64,000 nucleotides of DNA, taken from Sphaerolaimus hirsutus (taxonomy: Eukaryota > Nematoda > Chromadorea > Monhysterida > Sphaerolaimidae). The translations under genes and the position numbers were made by a program. The stretch spans positions 23,387,832 through 23,451,831 of the forward strand of contig OZ038458.1 in NCBI GenBank assembly GCA_964036195.1, in the 5' to 3' direction. Position 1 is the stretch's first letter, and every line of letters begins with the position of its first letter. The notes beneath the pieces were generated by a model, which saw only the letters and a program-made list of their open reading frames with translations, was not told the DNA's origin and ran no database searches. Shown piece after piece: positions 33,123 through 46,200 of the stretch.

Positions 33123-34236
33123 TAGTTAAACTACAAATGCAGGATGTACACAAAAATATAACATGAATCTTTGGGTTGACACTTGAAAAAATACGGCTTC
33201 AGAAATGGCTGGACGATTGGTTTTTCAGTAGGTTTTTTTATTTTTTGAAATACTGTGCATTTTAAAATCTATTATCTTAAAATATAAAAAATATAAAAAA
33301 GGATAGCACGTGGAAGCGATGCGTCACATATTTATCACGACAAACATTTCATATAAAAAAGATTTATTTTATAGCGATCGTGTGTCGACTGCAGATTCAC
33401 CCATTTTGTGGTACCGCATTTCATCTAATATTCAATTTTTTTTCAAAACCTGCTTTACTTCCTACAAGGTGTTGTAGTTTATCTATGATGTTAAACTAAA
33501 ATACCTTATTACATCGAATTAACCCCTCTCAAGATGGGATGGGGAAAAATAACCACCCTCGAAATACCCCCCCCCCCTCTGGAATGATGTACATCATGTA
33601 TGCAATGTAAATACATGTATTTATTACTGCTAATTTGCATTGCAGCTACACAGACTAAATAGTTTGTGTAGCTATCTACGTTTTCATGTCCAAATATATC
33701 CTGTTTGGACACATTTATTACCTGTTGGGGGTACGTAAATGCCCACCATTTAATACGATCCTTACGAAAATTTCTGCCGAAATAATACCCCCCCCCCGAA
33801 TAAGCCCTCCCCCTCGAAGAAACCCCTCCTTATTTAAAAATAAAACCCTGTTTTTGAAAAAAAACGTTTTTTTAATAAAAAACCTGTCGTTGAAAAAAAA
33901 CCTTTTTCGGCCATCCCTATAATAAGGTAAGACTTTTTTTAAAGTGTAGTCAAATCCTGCTATTGTATTGAAAGAGCCCTGGCAAATATTTGCTGCCTTT
34001 GTTAAAATCGTTATATTAAAAGAAAAAGCTGTAAACAGAAAACAGGTAAATGCTGTGGCAAATATTTATGCATCAATATACGACTACCTCAATAATGTTA
34101 TATAATTATTCAAATGCTGAAAGTCAAAAATATAACAGTACCGTATTTGCTCGAATAATTCACCCTGTTATAAGTATGGGGAGAAAATCATTCCCCCTGG
34201 AATAATCCCCCCTTTAGGCATAATATAAAGTAGGTA
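33123..34236. other. Gene-free stretch with broken CCGTATT-family pieces
   Basis: Fragments near 33505 (CCTTATTACATCGAATTAAC), 33770-33830 and 34140 are unpaired tips. A right end of the TAGGGTTGG family (CGGCCATCCCTA) lies near 33910. No genes. Confidence 0.4.
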
Positions 34237-34525
34237 CCGTATTACCTCGAATTATCCCCCCTTGAATAAACACCCCCCCCCCCCTCAAAATGGGCTGGGG
34301 AAATAATAACCCCCCCCCCCCTCGAAATACCCCCCCAAATACAGTGCCTATAAACACTCATACGCCTCTGACAATGTTAAAATGTCGTATTTTTCTACGT
34401 CTGAGTACGGGGAATTTTGTAAAATTTCTGGCGAAATAATAGACCCCCCTCGAATTAACCCCCCCCCCCTCAAAATTTGCTGGCGAAATAATAAACCCCC
34501 ATGGGGGTATTTCGAGGTAATACGG
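34237..34525. mobile_element. CCGTATT-family TIR element, 289 bp
   Basis: Tips CCGTATTACCTCGAATTATC and GGTATTTCGAGGTAATACGG are flanked by TA. C runs on the plus strand. Confidence 0.75.
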
Positions 34526-35126
34526 TATGTATAGTTTGAACAACTGCATCTGTTGTTTTTTTAAATAATACATATTTCATTAAATGGGTTGATACAAAAA
34601 TACTTGAAAATTGTAATGGAAAAATAATAATTAAATAATAAGTTAAATATTTCCCCCCCCCCCCCCCTGAAAAATCCCTCTCAAAAAAGTCCGACGAAAA
34701 AACAATTCCACAAGGTAGTTATTCGAGCAAATACAGTATACAAATATTACAATGATAAATAGCGCACTATTAATTGACCAGAAAATGAGCAGACCTACGC
34801 ATTTAGCTGTAAAAAAGTTCACCTAAAAAAAGTGGCGGACATAACTTTTGACGGTAAGGCCCGAAATGTATTATTTACACATCAAAAAACGATCCACAGA
34901 AGATACCTATTTACGCGCATAATGATTACTTTTATGATGAACCAATTATGAAGCCATGGTACTTATACAGTACACCAGGCTGACCGCACACCTTACAATG
35001 AAATCTACCATATACCTGTAAATAAAACTCAACATATTTTAAAGATTTTTTCGTTACACTGCCCTCGATACGGGCGAATTTGGTGCATTATTTCACAGGG
35101 GAAATAACTCATTGAAATACGGTATA

Positions 35127-35359
35127 CTCGGCGGACCGCAAAGTATGCGCCCAAAATTACTTATGTCTTGGTCGATAACGCGCGAGCTGGATACTTATGT
35201 ATGCACTTTCACAAAAAGAAAAATATTTTTTTAAAGAAAAAGGCGGAGTCGCGTACATGCGAGGAATGTTCTTTCCTGAAATGTTTTTTTGTGTTAATTA
35301 TTTTAATTTTTTAATGATGACGTCATGATGGGGTGTTTCCTTCAGAATGATCCGCCGAG
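35127..35359. mobile_element. CTCGGCGGA-family TIR element, 233 bp
   Basis: Inverted ends CTCGGCGGACCG and GATCCGCCGAG, each bordered by TA. Related single tips occur near 3120, 19085 and 31468. Confidence 0.65.
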
Positions 35360-35823
35360 TATAACTTTTTGTACGGAGTGCAGTTCGGCCTGTAACATAT
35401 GTATTTAAAGTATGGAAACAAATATTTAAATCAGATTTAGGCACATGAGTGTAGAAGTCTTAAAACGTTTCTTTTCTACATACAAATCTGAAATAATTAG
35501 GAAAAAATCACAATATTATTGAGATGATCACTTCATCTATGGGAAAGAAATGAGACAAATTTGGAAGCAGAAAAAAGCACAGGATATTTGACATATAAAA
35601 TTGGAGGCATTCGTATACAATGTTAGGAAAACGTGTCAACATTGCGAGATTATATAATTTAGAAATAAAGGCTGTAAAACGGACGTATATCCTTGGAAAT
35701 ACACCAAATGGAGCTTTTTAAATGATTTTTAGTGTAAGTAAAAAAAATTTGTATGCTGTGGCGTTTGCAATGATTTTACATGGCACTACACACACTAGTT
35801 GAAAAATTATATCGAGTGTCAAC
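35360..35823. other. Gene-free stretch
   Basis: AT-rich DNA with no gene or paired transposon ends that I can support. Confidence 0.35.
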
Positions 35824-36252
35824 CAGGGCCGTATACAGGGGGGGGGGCTGCAGCCCCCCTCCTTCCCGGGGCGAGACTAGAAAGTGACCGGAAAATGCCA
35901 CTTTTTCAACGTCAACGTAAAAATTTTTGCGCGCAAGCGCGCATTTTTCACCAGACATAAGGTATTATCATCAGATTTGCTCCATGTGCTCGCAAATCGT
36001 TATTACTGCACTCAATGTTGTGCTTTTTGCTGTTTTGTATGTAAATATATCTACATACATATACAGCGTTCCATGGCGCAGGCGCCAACGCCAATGGCGC
36101 CATGGTGTGGCGCCTACTTATGGCGCCAGCGCCATGGCGCCATTCCGCCACTATGTAGCTAAGATTTTGGGGGGGGGGGCTGAGCCCCCCCCCCTCGCCG
36201 GCCTCCGTAAACATGCAGCCCCCCCCGCTCAAAAATCCTGGATACGTCCCTG
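35824..36252. mobile_element. hAT-like element, CAGGGACGTA family, 429 bp
   Basis: Ends are CAGGGCCGTATACAGG and CTGGATACGTCCCTG, with flanks GTGTCAAC and GTTCCAAC (6 of 8). It contains the GCGCGCAAGCGCGC palindrome near 35930 and GGCGCC clusters near 36080-36150. Confidence 0.75.
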
Positions 36253-37281
36253 GTTCCAACTGAGCCGACTGGTTTCCATTCAGATTTTAGTTGACGGGTA
36301 ACGGATCGATGTTCAAATGCGCATAAATACCAATATAAATTCATTTTCAACATAATCCTGACGAAAATTGTTCTGAAATCTGAATTGGCACGGAAACTAG
36401 TTGACATCTAGTGCGACATTCACTCGATTACTTTGTGCATCTATATAAACGCATAAACGTTGCATTATATTTTTTATGAGCAGTTGGTGCCATTAGATAA
36501 GAAATTTTTATGAGCAGTTGGTGCCATTAGATGGGAAATTTTTATCCAACGGGGGGGGGGGTTCTATTCAAGCCGGGAGAATTTCCCCTGGATATACGGT
36601 TAGAAAAACTGTTCTGCGAGTAAATATGTCTCGTTATTTGCAGTAAATAATGATTTCGATGAGAAAAACATGCGACTTTTGGTAGTACAAAATTATTTGA
36701 AACCCCTCTCTTCACCTTCACGAATAAATATGACGAATAATTTGAAAATAAATTATTACAAGTAGCTTATCACCGCGTAGCCAAGCAGAGCGCCATTGAA
36801 TTCAAACGCTTCGAATTTGACTGGCTTAAAAGTCCGCACCGCATTGCGACGTTGCAGCCCTGGTGAAAAATTTTATAATTAAAAATGGTGCAATTAGATT
36901 TAACTTCGAAATTTAAAATCAATTTAAAGATTAATTAGAGAATTAAAAAATTTAGAGATTTTAAAATTAATTCAAATTAAAATTTCGAATAAATATGTAA
37001 TGCACAAAAGCGTGGGACAAAGCAATTCTTTCAGGAGATTTTCTTTTGCTAAAGCCACTTGTATTTGCTCAAATATTTTGTGATACACATTTTAACCGTA
37101 TTCACTTTCTCTGACACAAAAAACAACGTTTTTTGTGTCAATTTCACATCTACAAAAGTTTCTAATTTCTCTCGGCTATAAACTTTCGATCATCTACAAA
37201 AGTAGTCTCGAGAAAAACAGGTCAAAAACAAGTCACCGAAAGTCAACAACCAAAAAACGGGACGCACACCTCGCCGGACAT
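36253..37281. other. Downstream of the CD2AP/CIN85-like gene
   Basis: A GTTGACA-type repeat remnant lies at about 36255-36415. The rest is AT-rich and may include the 3' UTR on the minus strand; there is no clear poly(A) site call. Confidence 0.35.
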
Positions 37282-40200
37282 CTACAAGCCGGAGTGCAGT
37301 TTGGCCTCAGTCAACTGCCTTCGTAAATCAGCCATGGCCGCGTTCGTGGCCCGTCTGAATTCGGCAAATTCACTTTTCAACGCTTCGAATTCCGCACGGG
37401 GAACTGTGCCGCTTGATGAAAATCCAGTTGACATTATGGGAGGATTTCCTGTGGGGTTCAAACGTGTGTTTAGCGTTTTTGAACTGTGAATTGTTTAATA
37501 TTGCTGCTCTCTGTGAAGTGTCAAATGTACAGCAATGTGTCAATTATCGTAAAAGGCACAGATTTTATTACTGAACATTATACATGACTTTCAACACTTT
37601 ATATGGTTCAGTGCTGCCACCTGGGAAAGTAAAATTGTAAAAAAAAATTTCCTTCATAGAACTTAGGGTTCAAACGGGATCCCGATCCCGATCGCGGATC
37701 CCGTGAAATTCCGGGATTTACCAGTCCCGATCCCGATCCCGATCACGATCCCGAAATCCAAAAATACCAATCCCGATCCCGATCCCGAAAATTTTCAAAT
37801 CCCGATCCCGATCCCGAGAAACTCCCATGTCCGGGATCCCGATCCCGGAAAAATTAGTGGAAATTATAAAAAGTGAAATAATGACGTTTTTGCATGCAAA
37901 CATGTGAATGCAAACACCCAATGTCAATTTTATGCCACTTTTCTGGCATCCAACAGTGTTTTGAGACTTTTATGAACAACTGTGAATGCCAGAAAAATGC
38001 CCAAAATCTCTATCCCTAGAACCCAATCCCGATCCCGGAAAAATGCCAATCCCAATCCCGATCCCGTGACCCCAATCCCGGCCAATCCCGATCCCGAAAT
38101 CTCGAAAAACCAATCCCGATCCCGATCCCGAAACCCCAATCCCGATCCCGATCCCAAAATCTCAAAAAGTGAATCCCGATCCCGAAAAGTCAATCCCGTT
38201 TGAACCCTAATAGAACTGACAATAACAAATAAAAAAGCTCACTTTCAGGGATAGCCTTCATAGAAGCAGCGGGTACAGGGGTCGGAATCGGGGCTGGCGG
38301 GGAATAATTTTCCGCACTGTTTACAGGGACCGTCTCATCGAACACTGTGCTTGTAGTCTGCAATGAATTTTTTATGAATTAAAATGGTTCCACAAGATAA
38401 CAAGTGACAATAAATGTGGTGAGTTATAAACATGTGATAAGTGAGACGTGACGTTTAAATCGGTAGCCAAATGAAACTATAAAGACAATTAAACGTTGAA
38501 ATAAAAACACTAGTTTCTGATGAGTTTACGTGTCACATGTAGTGATGTAAAAACCTTTATGCCTTTAAACTATGCCTTTAAACGCCATGGCGCTTTCCAA
38601 CCAACAGACAAAGCGCCAGCAATGGCGCCAGAGAAAAATAGCGCCAATGGCGCCAAGCGCCAGAAGCGCCATGGCGTTTTTACATTACTGGTTACATGTC
38701 CTACACATGTTTACTTTAAAGGAAATAATGTGAAAAGTCATTTGTCTTGTCTTGAAAAAATACTTGTCACGTTTCGCAGGACCAGAAAACAATTCACAAA
38801 TGATGAAAGCCGGGCAGTGTGGATTTTCGTTAACCATTCTCGTGCGTTTTCAGCAAAGGCAACCCAACTATGAAAATTCACATCAAAAACACAATCTAAG
38901 AGCACAAACTGTCATTCAGCAACCGAAAAACAACAAAAGCTCGAACCCACCTTTTTCTCTCTCAAAAAGATGGCGCTGGGCGGCCGTTTCTGCTGCTGCG
39001 GCTTGGCTCGATTCGCCGTCAAATGTTGCAGCCTGTCGTTGCTGCCGCTGGTGGCGCTCGTGCGCTCGTCCGAATTGACTGCGCCGTCTTCCGATTTGGC
39101 GGGCGAAGGTCGAGTGGGCGGAGTTTCCGACTGCGCAGAGAGTGGTTGCAGATTGATGGGAAAGAAGTGCCTTTTTTGTGGAATGGTGTGGACACTTCAC
39201 GTTTTCAACAATTTTGCAATTTTATGACCAGTTTTTGAGAATTCAGGAAATTTCGCGCACTTGATCACGCAACTTCACACTTTTACACACTTTCGGATAA
39301 ACATGTTGGTCGGTTACGAATCTTGGAAACGTGATATTATTTATTTGAAAGGGAAAAGCGTGGGTGGTTCATGCGACTGAGGCCTTCTGTGCTTGTTTAC
39401 CCGGTGTGCATGTTGACCCTTATTTTCACTCAAAATCGCTAATTTCCATACATTTTTATGGATTTTTTACCTTCAAAATCACTAGTTCATGTGTTTTATT
39501 GTCTTTTTTCAGCTATTTTTTTACCTTTTTTTCCTACATCACAAAAAAACCTATATATTGAACCCCCAAACCCCCTAAAATTTTTTCCAGCTATCTATCC
39601 TTCCAAAGGAGCGATTAGCTATATATCCAACCCCCTGGAGGGTCAAAATCTAGAATACCCCCGACATGCACAGCGGGTAAACATGCACAGAGGGTCAGAG
39701 GCACAGGCCCGTTCATGCCTGGCTATTTCCAGTGACTTTACTTGCAGCTTGCACGTGTGGTTCACGCTGGAAGTGAGTCAATGGTATTTAATGCATGCTA
39801 TTTCCACTATAAAAAAGTTGAAAAAATTAATCGCTGTTACAACATTCACATAAATTGATTTTTTTACGTTGCAAAAGTAGCGTGCTTATATAATTATTAT
39901 CATTGGAACAAGTCCGCCCAGTATAGGCGTTATGAACTTTCTCAGTTTATGGGCAATCCATTAACTAGATGAGCGAAAAATACGTATGAAAATGCATAAA
40001 ATGGAACTGGCCATTTCAGCCACAAAATTGTATCTATTCGCGTCATGGGATAAATATCGTTGGGATTGCGGACACAAGTTTTCGTATGAAAACCCATATC
40101 CACTTTCGACGCAAGTTCACAAACCTTATCTGCATCCTTATCTTTATTGGTCGGTTTAAATCGAGAAAATAACGCCGCCGCCTGTCCCTGCGCGGCACCA

Positions 40201-43200
40201 AAAAGTGCTGGCTTTTTGCCAATCGGCCGCACATCACTGCCGGTGTCTGAAATGGTAAATGAATTTGAAAATATCGAAGATTGAAAATGAATATTTAAAA
40301 AAGCATGTCTGAAATGTATCCCGGCGGGTGACAAGAAGACCTCAGAAGACTCGTGGCTCTAAACCAGGGTTCAAACGATATCACTTTTCGATATCGATAT
40401 TCGATATTTTGTCAAAATTTTCGATATCGATATTCGATATTCGATATTTTTTCAAAATTTTCGACATCGATATTCGATAGTTTTTCGAAATTTTCGATAT
40501 CGATATTCGATACGATATGGACCCTCGATATCGATATTCGATATTCGATACTAAAAAATGGTCGATATTCGATATCGATATTTCGATATTTTCGATATTC
40601 AATATTTAGCTTTTCGTATAGCAAGGCATATTTCAAGCAGCATGTTGTATTTTCATATGGTTGCAAACATGGTTGATTATCTCTTAACTGAAAAGTACAA
40701 TTGATTTTAACAAGGTTTACAATGGTCAGAATGAAAAAATCGAAGAAAAAACATGACAAATCAAATTGTATCAGACAAACAAAAATTGGTAGATATAACA
40801 ATTCATAGTTATAACCCAATTGTTTAAGGGCATGTTGCAAAAAAGCAGCATATCAGCATTTTCTGGCTTCAAATATGAGGTAGGTAGTTCAGTAGGTATG
40901 TGGCCAAACCAAATACAAGAAATGTGGAGTAAGCACTCCAACAAAGATAACATTAAATACTTTACTTTTACTCATCAACTTAGATACTATAAGCAAATCA
41001 AATTAATCACAAATATCTCAAAACAAAAATAATCACTTAATTAAGGACATTATACAGGTTCGATATATCGAAAATATGGTCGATATTCGATATCGATATT
41101 CGATATTTTTTCAAAATTTTCGATATCGATATTCGATATTCGACATTTTTTCAAAATTTTCGATATCGGTATTCGATATTCGATATTTTTTCAAAATTTT
41201 CGATATCGATATTCGATATTAAAAAATGGTCGATATCCGATATTCGATATTCGATACGATATATCGTTTGAACCCTACTCTAAACTTCGACCCAAATGCA
41301 GAATTCGGACAGGAACAGATTTAGCATAAAGTATCCAGCTATCTTTCATATCGATATACCGTATTACGCCGAATAACCCCCCCCTCAAAATTGGCTGGCG
41401 AAATAATTAACCTCCTGGGGGTATTTCAAGGTAATACGGTAAATAGAAAGCGTAAATACAGGATAAGATCTATCATCGAAAATACACATCGAAAAAGCCG
41501 ATATCGACACTATCGACTACGGGATCTTTTCCACAGAATACCAAACATCGACAATACAAATGTAGAGAATTTCCAGAAAAGTACCATCATAAAAAAGTTC
41601 AACAAGCTCATAAAAATCTACCTTCATCTCTACACGGTTCATCATTTGTTGGCGCCGCAAACAAATTAGTCTTTGGTGCACTTTTCTCCACCGGCAGAGT
41701 GGCTGGCACGGGCGCCGATCTTTTCTCCGACCTGTGCGGCTCCGGCGTGGTGGAACGGTTGCTTCTGGTGCCTGTGAGCGTAACATGGATAATATGATAA
41801 GGACGTGATATATTTATAGATCAGGAGATATTATGGCAAGTGGACAAGTGACGGGAAATGAATAAGTGAAAAGTAAAGTCATAGTGACAAGTGAATGAAA
41901 AAGTGACAGGTAAACTTTAACTGCAAGTATTTATAACTTGAAAAGTTCCATATGTCACTTGACTTGCACCTCACCACGTTCTCACCACCACATATGTCGA
42001 AATTCATTTTTTTAAATCATTTATGCATAATTTCAAATTGTGGAATGACGCGGGCTTCAGTGATAATGTGTGAAGATACGCTAAACTCCAAACTTGATGA
42101 TTTGAACGTAAACGCCTGAAGAGAATACGGCCGCCATAATTTATTTCAACCTAACCTGCTTCCTGCCCATTAGACAGCTTTACATAAAATATTTACATCC
42201 TTCTCAATACGGTAGCCCCATTCTCCAGTCAACTAGAACACCTCTGGACATCTAGCACTTATTTGTATCGCCAACACCCCCCAAAACCCACCAATATGCA
42301 TAGCGGGCTTAGGACCGGGTGCAGGAGGTACCGGCCTAGCGGGTTTAATCGGAGCCAACGGCGCCCAGCCAATCACGGGCGGCGGGCGGGCGGGCGCCGC
42401 GTTGGCTCCGCCTTCTTCCGCGGTCTTGGCGGATCTGGAGCCGGACGCGTCCAACTTGGTCACGCTGTCGGCGCTGCTGCCCGCGCTGCCCAACGGTCGA
42501 TAGTCGGACGCACCCGGACCCGGGCCCGTTGAAGAGCCGCTCGCCTGAGTGGTGTTAGGTAGACAGATTGGACTTGAAGGAAAAGAGAGGGGACAATCTT
42601 TGTGCAAATGAAAAACGGTTGAAGAAAAGTGGAGGTGGCTTGGCAAATGACAAGTAAAGTTGTCACGAGCGGGTACTTAAAAGCGCGAGGATTTTGTTTC
42701 TCGCGAATAAATTTATTTGACATTTTACATTCATTACATGACATGGTCCGGAGGATGGGCCCTGCCAATCAGGGACGTAGCCAGGATTTTTGAGCGGGGG
42801 GGGCGGATTGTATACGGAGCCCGGCGAACGGGGGGGGGGCGGCGCCCCCCCTAAAATTTTGCCTCTGCAGTAGGGGATTGGCGCCATGGCGCCAGCGCCA
42901 TTCGTAGGCGTGACGCCATGGCGCCGCTGGCGCTGGCATTGGCGCCAAAACAGTTGTATACGTCTGTATCTCTCAGGCATATACAGCGACAAGGACGGAA
43001 TTTAGGGGGGTTTTACTGGCTTTGAGGCCGCGGATACTGGTCAAATGAAAATATATGTCGTGTGACGGTAAAATGCGCGCTTGCGCGCAAAAATTTTTAA
43101 AACTGTGATAAAAGCGTCTTCTGGAGGTGCCATTTTTGGCACATTTTTTGGCCCGGCCCGGGAAGGGGGGGGGGCGGCCGCCCCCCCCGCCCCCCCCTGG

Positions 43201-46200
43201 CTACGTCCTTGCTGCCAATTCATAAATACTGCCACAAAAACGTCAGCGCCAAAAAAGACTTTTTTATCGTGGCACCATGACAAACTCACCGCTCCCGCAT
43301 CGATTCTAGTCACAAAATTGTTAGGAAACATCCCGGTAGTTCCATTTGGCAGCTTGCCAAACCACCAGCCGTCATCTTCACAATCAGTTTTGAGCACGGC
43401 AACTGAATCGCCGGTAGTCAAACTAATTTCATCTTCATTGCCCGCTGTATAGGGGTAATGCACGCGCACGTGGAATAGGGGGTCTGAACGAGGGGGGGTG
43501 TTTTAATTACAGTTATCATTTTTTTGGGGGGGGTCATTATTTAGGAGGTATTGGTTGGGATATTGAATTACGATGGAAATATACCGTATTACCTCGAAAT
43601 ACCCCCAGGGGGTTTATTATTTCGCCAGCAAAATTTGAGGGGGGGATAATTCGAGGGGGGGTTTATTCGAGGGGGGGTCTATTATTTCGCCAGAACTTTT
43701 TGGAAATTCTCCATACGCAGACGTAGAAAAATCGAACAATCACATAGATTTATATGTGTTTATAGGCATATATTACTGTATATACACAAAAACCCTTCCC
43801 TAACGTCACTTAATCATCAGTTTTAACGTGTGTTCTGCATAGTACAGATCACAAACTGCGGTATTTGTCGTGTACGTTCACGTTACACTCAATTTTAGGG
43901 GGGGTATTTCGAGGGGGGGGGGTTTATTATTTCCTCAGCCGAAATTTAGGGGGGGTCTTTAGAGGGGGGGTTAATTCAAGGGGGGGGGGATAATTCGAGG
44001 TAATACGGTACTTGCATTATTTAGCATAGTTATACATGCTTTGAGGCTACAAATTATGATCATGTATATTCGATTTGACATTCAATAAATATTACGGTGA
44101 TGAAAGTTTCGGATACCCGATTCGATTCTTATCTGTACCGTTCCTCAATTTTTTCTGCGACATCCAATTTGAAAAATGCTGAATACTCGACACTGTGTAT
44201 AAATATTAGCTACAAAAAATGTACCTACATCAAATCAAATTCCTGTAAATGTAATCAAAGTAATAAAATTTCTGTAAACAGGAAACGAATTTTCACGGCC
44301 GTTCCGCAATGCGCTAAATAGAAACGCAGCAAACACACAGACAATGTTCCCTTTCAAAAAATAGTGAATCATTGTTTGCATTCGCATTTCGGAGCAAATT
44401 TCAAACGCTAAACCGCCCATCACGCATTGAACTAAATCACGGTAGGGATGATGTGACTTTTCAGTTCCTGATAGCGTCAAAAAATATACAGTTACGAATT
44501 TTTTCGATATCCAATATTTTTTCAAAATTTTCGATATTCGATACGGTATATCGACCCAACCATAAAGGGCGCCTACAAATTTCGCCAGCACCATCCCGAA
44601 ACTACGAAAATACATAACACAACTCCGGGTTATAACAGCGAAATTCCACGCTTGTATTTATACACTCAGCAAAAACTAAAAAATACATAAACCCGTCAAA
44701 ACCACCCACCTTTATTAATCTTCTCATTTCCGATTTTCCCAGACTCGCTAAACATGCCAGCGGAACCGAAATCGCTCAAAGTAGTCCGTTTCCCCGCATT
44801 CGGATTCATTTGCTCATTGCTACTTTCATCTTTGTTATTATTGTTCACCGGGGCGTTGCCGGCGGTCGACATGGCGCCGGGCTTGGCGCCGGTGTTCACG
44901 CTGCGCAGGTGCACTGGCAGAGTGCCAAGTAGAGGGGCGTAGCCCACGCCGCGCACTTTTTTGGGTTGAATTAATTGATTAGAAGCTGGGGATGTGGGCG
45001 AGGTGTCTGCGTGGATTTTGGGGGGTGTTTTTACAATTTGTTTTGGAAAATTTGTGTCAAAAGGTAAAGTGTAGAGTTTTTAAATTTCGGGAGGGAAATT
45101 CTGGGAAATTTGAAAGTGAATGTGTTAACAGGATACTTAATTTTCACAAATAGTGGCGCATTCGCATAGTGAATTATGAAAAAGCTATTATTCCTGCAAA
45201 ACGCAAAAGAAAGGATAATAAGACATCGTCGTTTTTGAAAAAAGTATCAAAGCCTAGCGACAAAAATTTGTGAAAGGTATAAATGACAAATAGAAAGGTG
45301 CAATGCAGTATTTCCATTGCAGTCAAAATACGCTCTTTTCACATAATACAAAATGTACACGTTTGTAACAAAATACACAAAAATACATGTTTTTCCACCG
45401 TGTAAAACGGCGTGTATTCAATACATTCATCACAAAGATCAGAAATGAAAAGCACCTGAAATTTTCGAGAGCAAGATTTAAACCCAATTTTTCCTTTGTA
45501 AAAACGCACTTGTATTATCGTTGTGGTCATCTGAAGGATCAATGGTAATTAAAGAGGTGTTCGTGTTGTTTGACTGGATTATTTCCACGTAATTTTCTGG
45601 CACGACGCCAACGTGTCCATTGATTTTACCTGAAAGAGAGAGAAAATATGATGGATGCGGTTTAAAACTTTGTCGATAAATATCGCGATTTGCCATCCCT
45701 GGTACGAATTACAAACCCAATAAAAATATTTTAAAGATGTTATATTCAGATGCATTTTTTATTTGTTGATATTTAGATCCGAACGTCTATCTAATCACAA
45801 GACCGAATGCAATACAAAACAACAACAAATTGGTTTTAACATGAATGAGACAAAAGCCAAAATTCACATGTTCATAATAAATAAAATTATCTTTTGGAAC
45901 ATAAAAAGGTACTACCATAAGTAGGGTCGAAAAAAACAACGTTTTTTCAACTCTATTTTTTTTTATACGTTTTTTAAAAGCTCCCATATATGGCTCTGGG
46001 TCAACATATAAAGGTAAATATATCAGACAAATGACAAAACTCTGTGATGTTATATATGACCATATAATGGCTGTGGAGCCATGGGATAGCATTATAAGTG
46101 GTGATTTGTGTCAAAAATGTCCATTTTTTGTCGACATGTTCGTATATCGTCTTATAGTCGAATGTTCGTGACTTGAAGTGAAGTTTCGCACGGAATAGTG

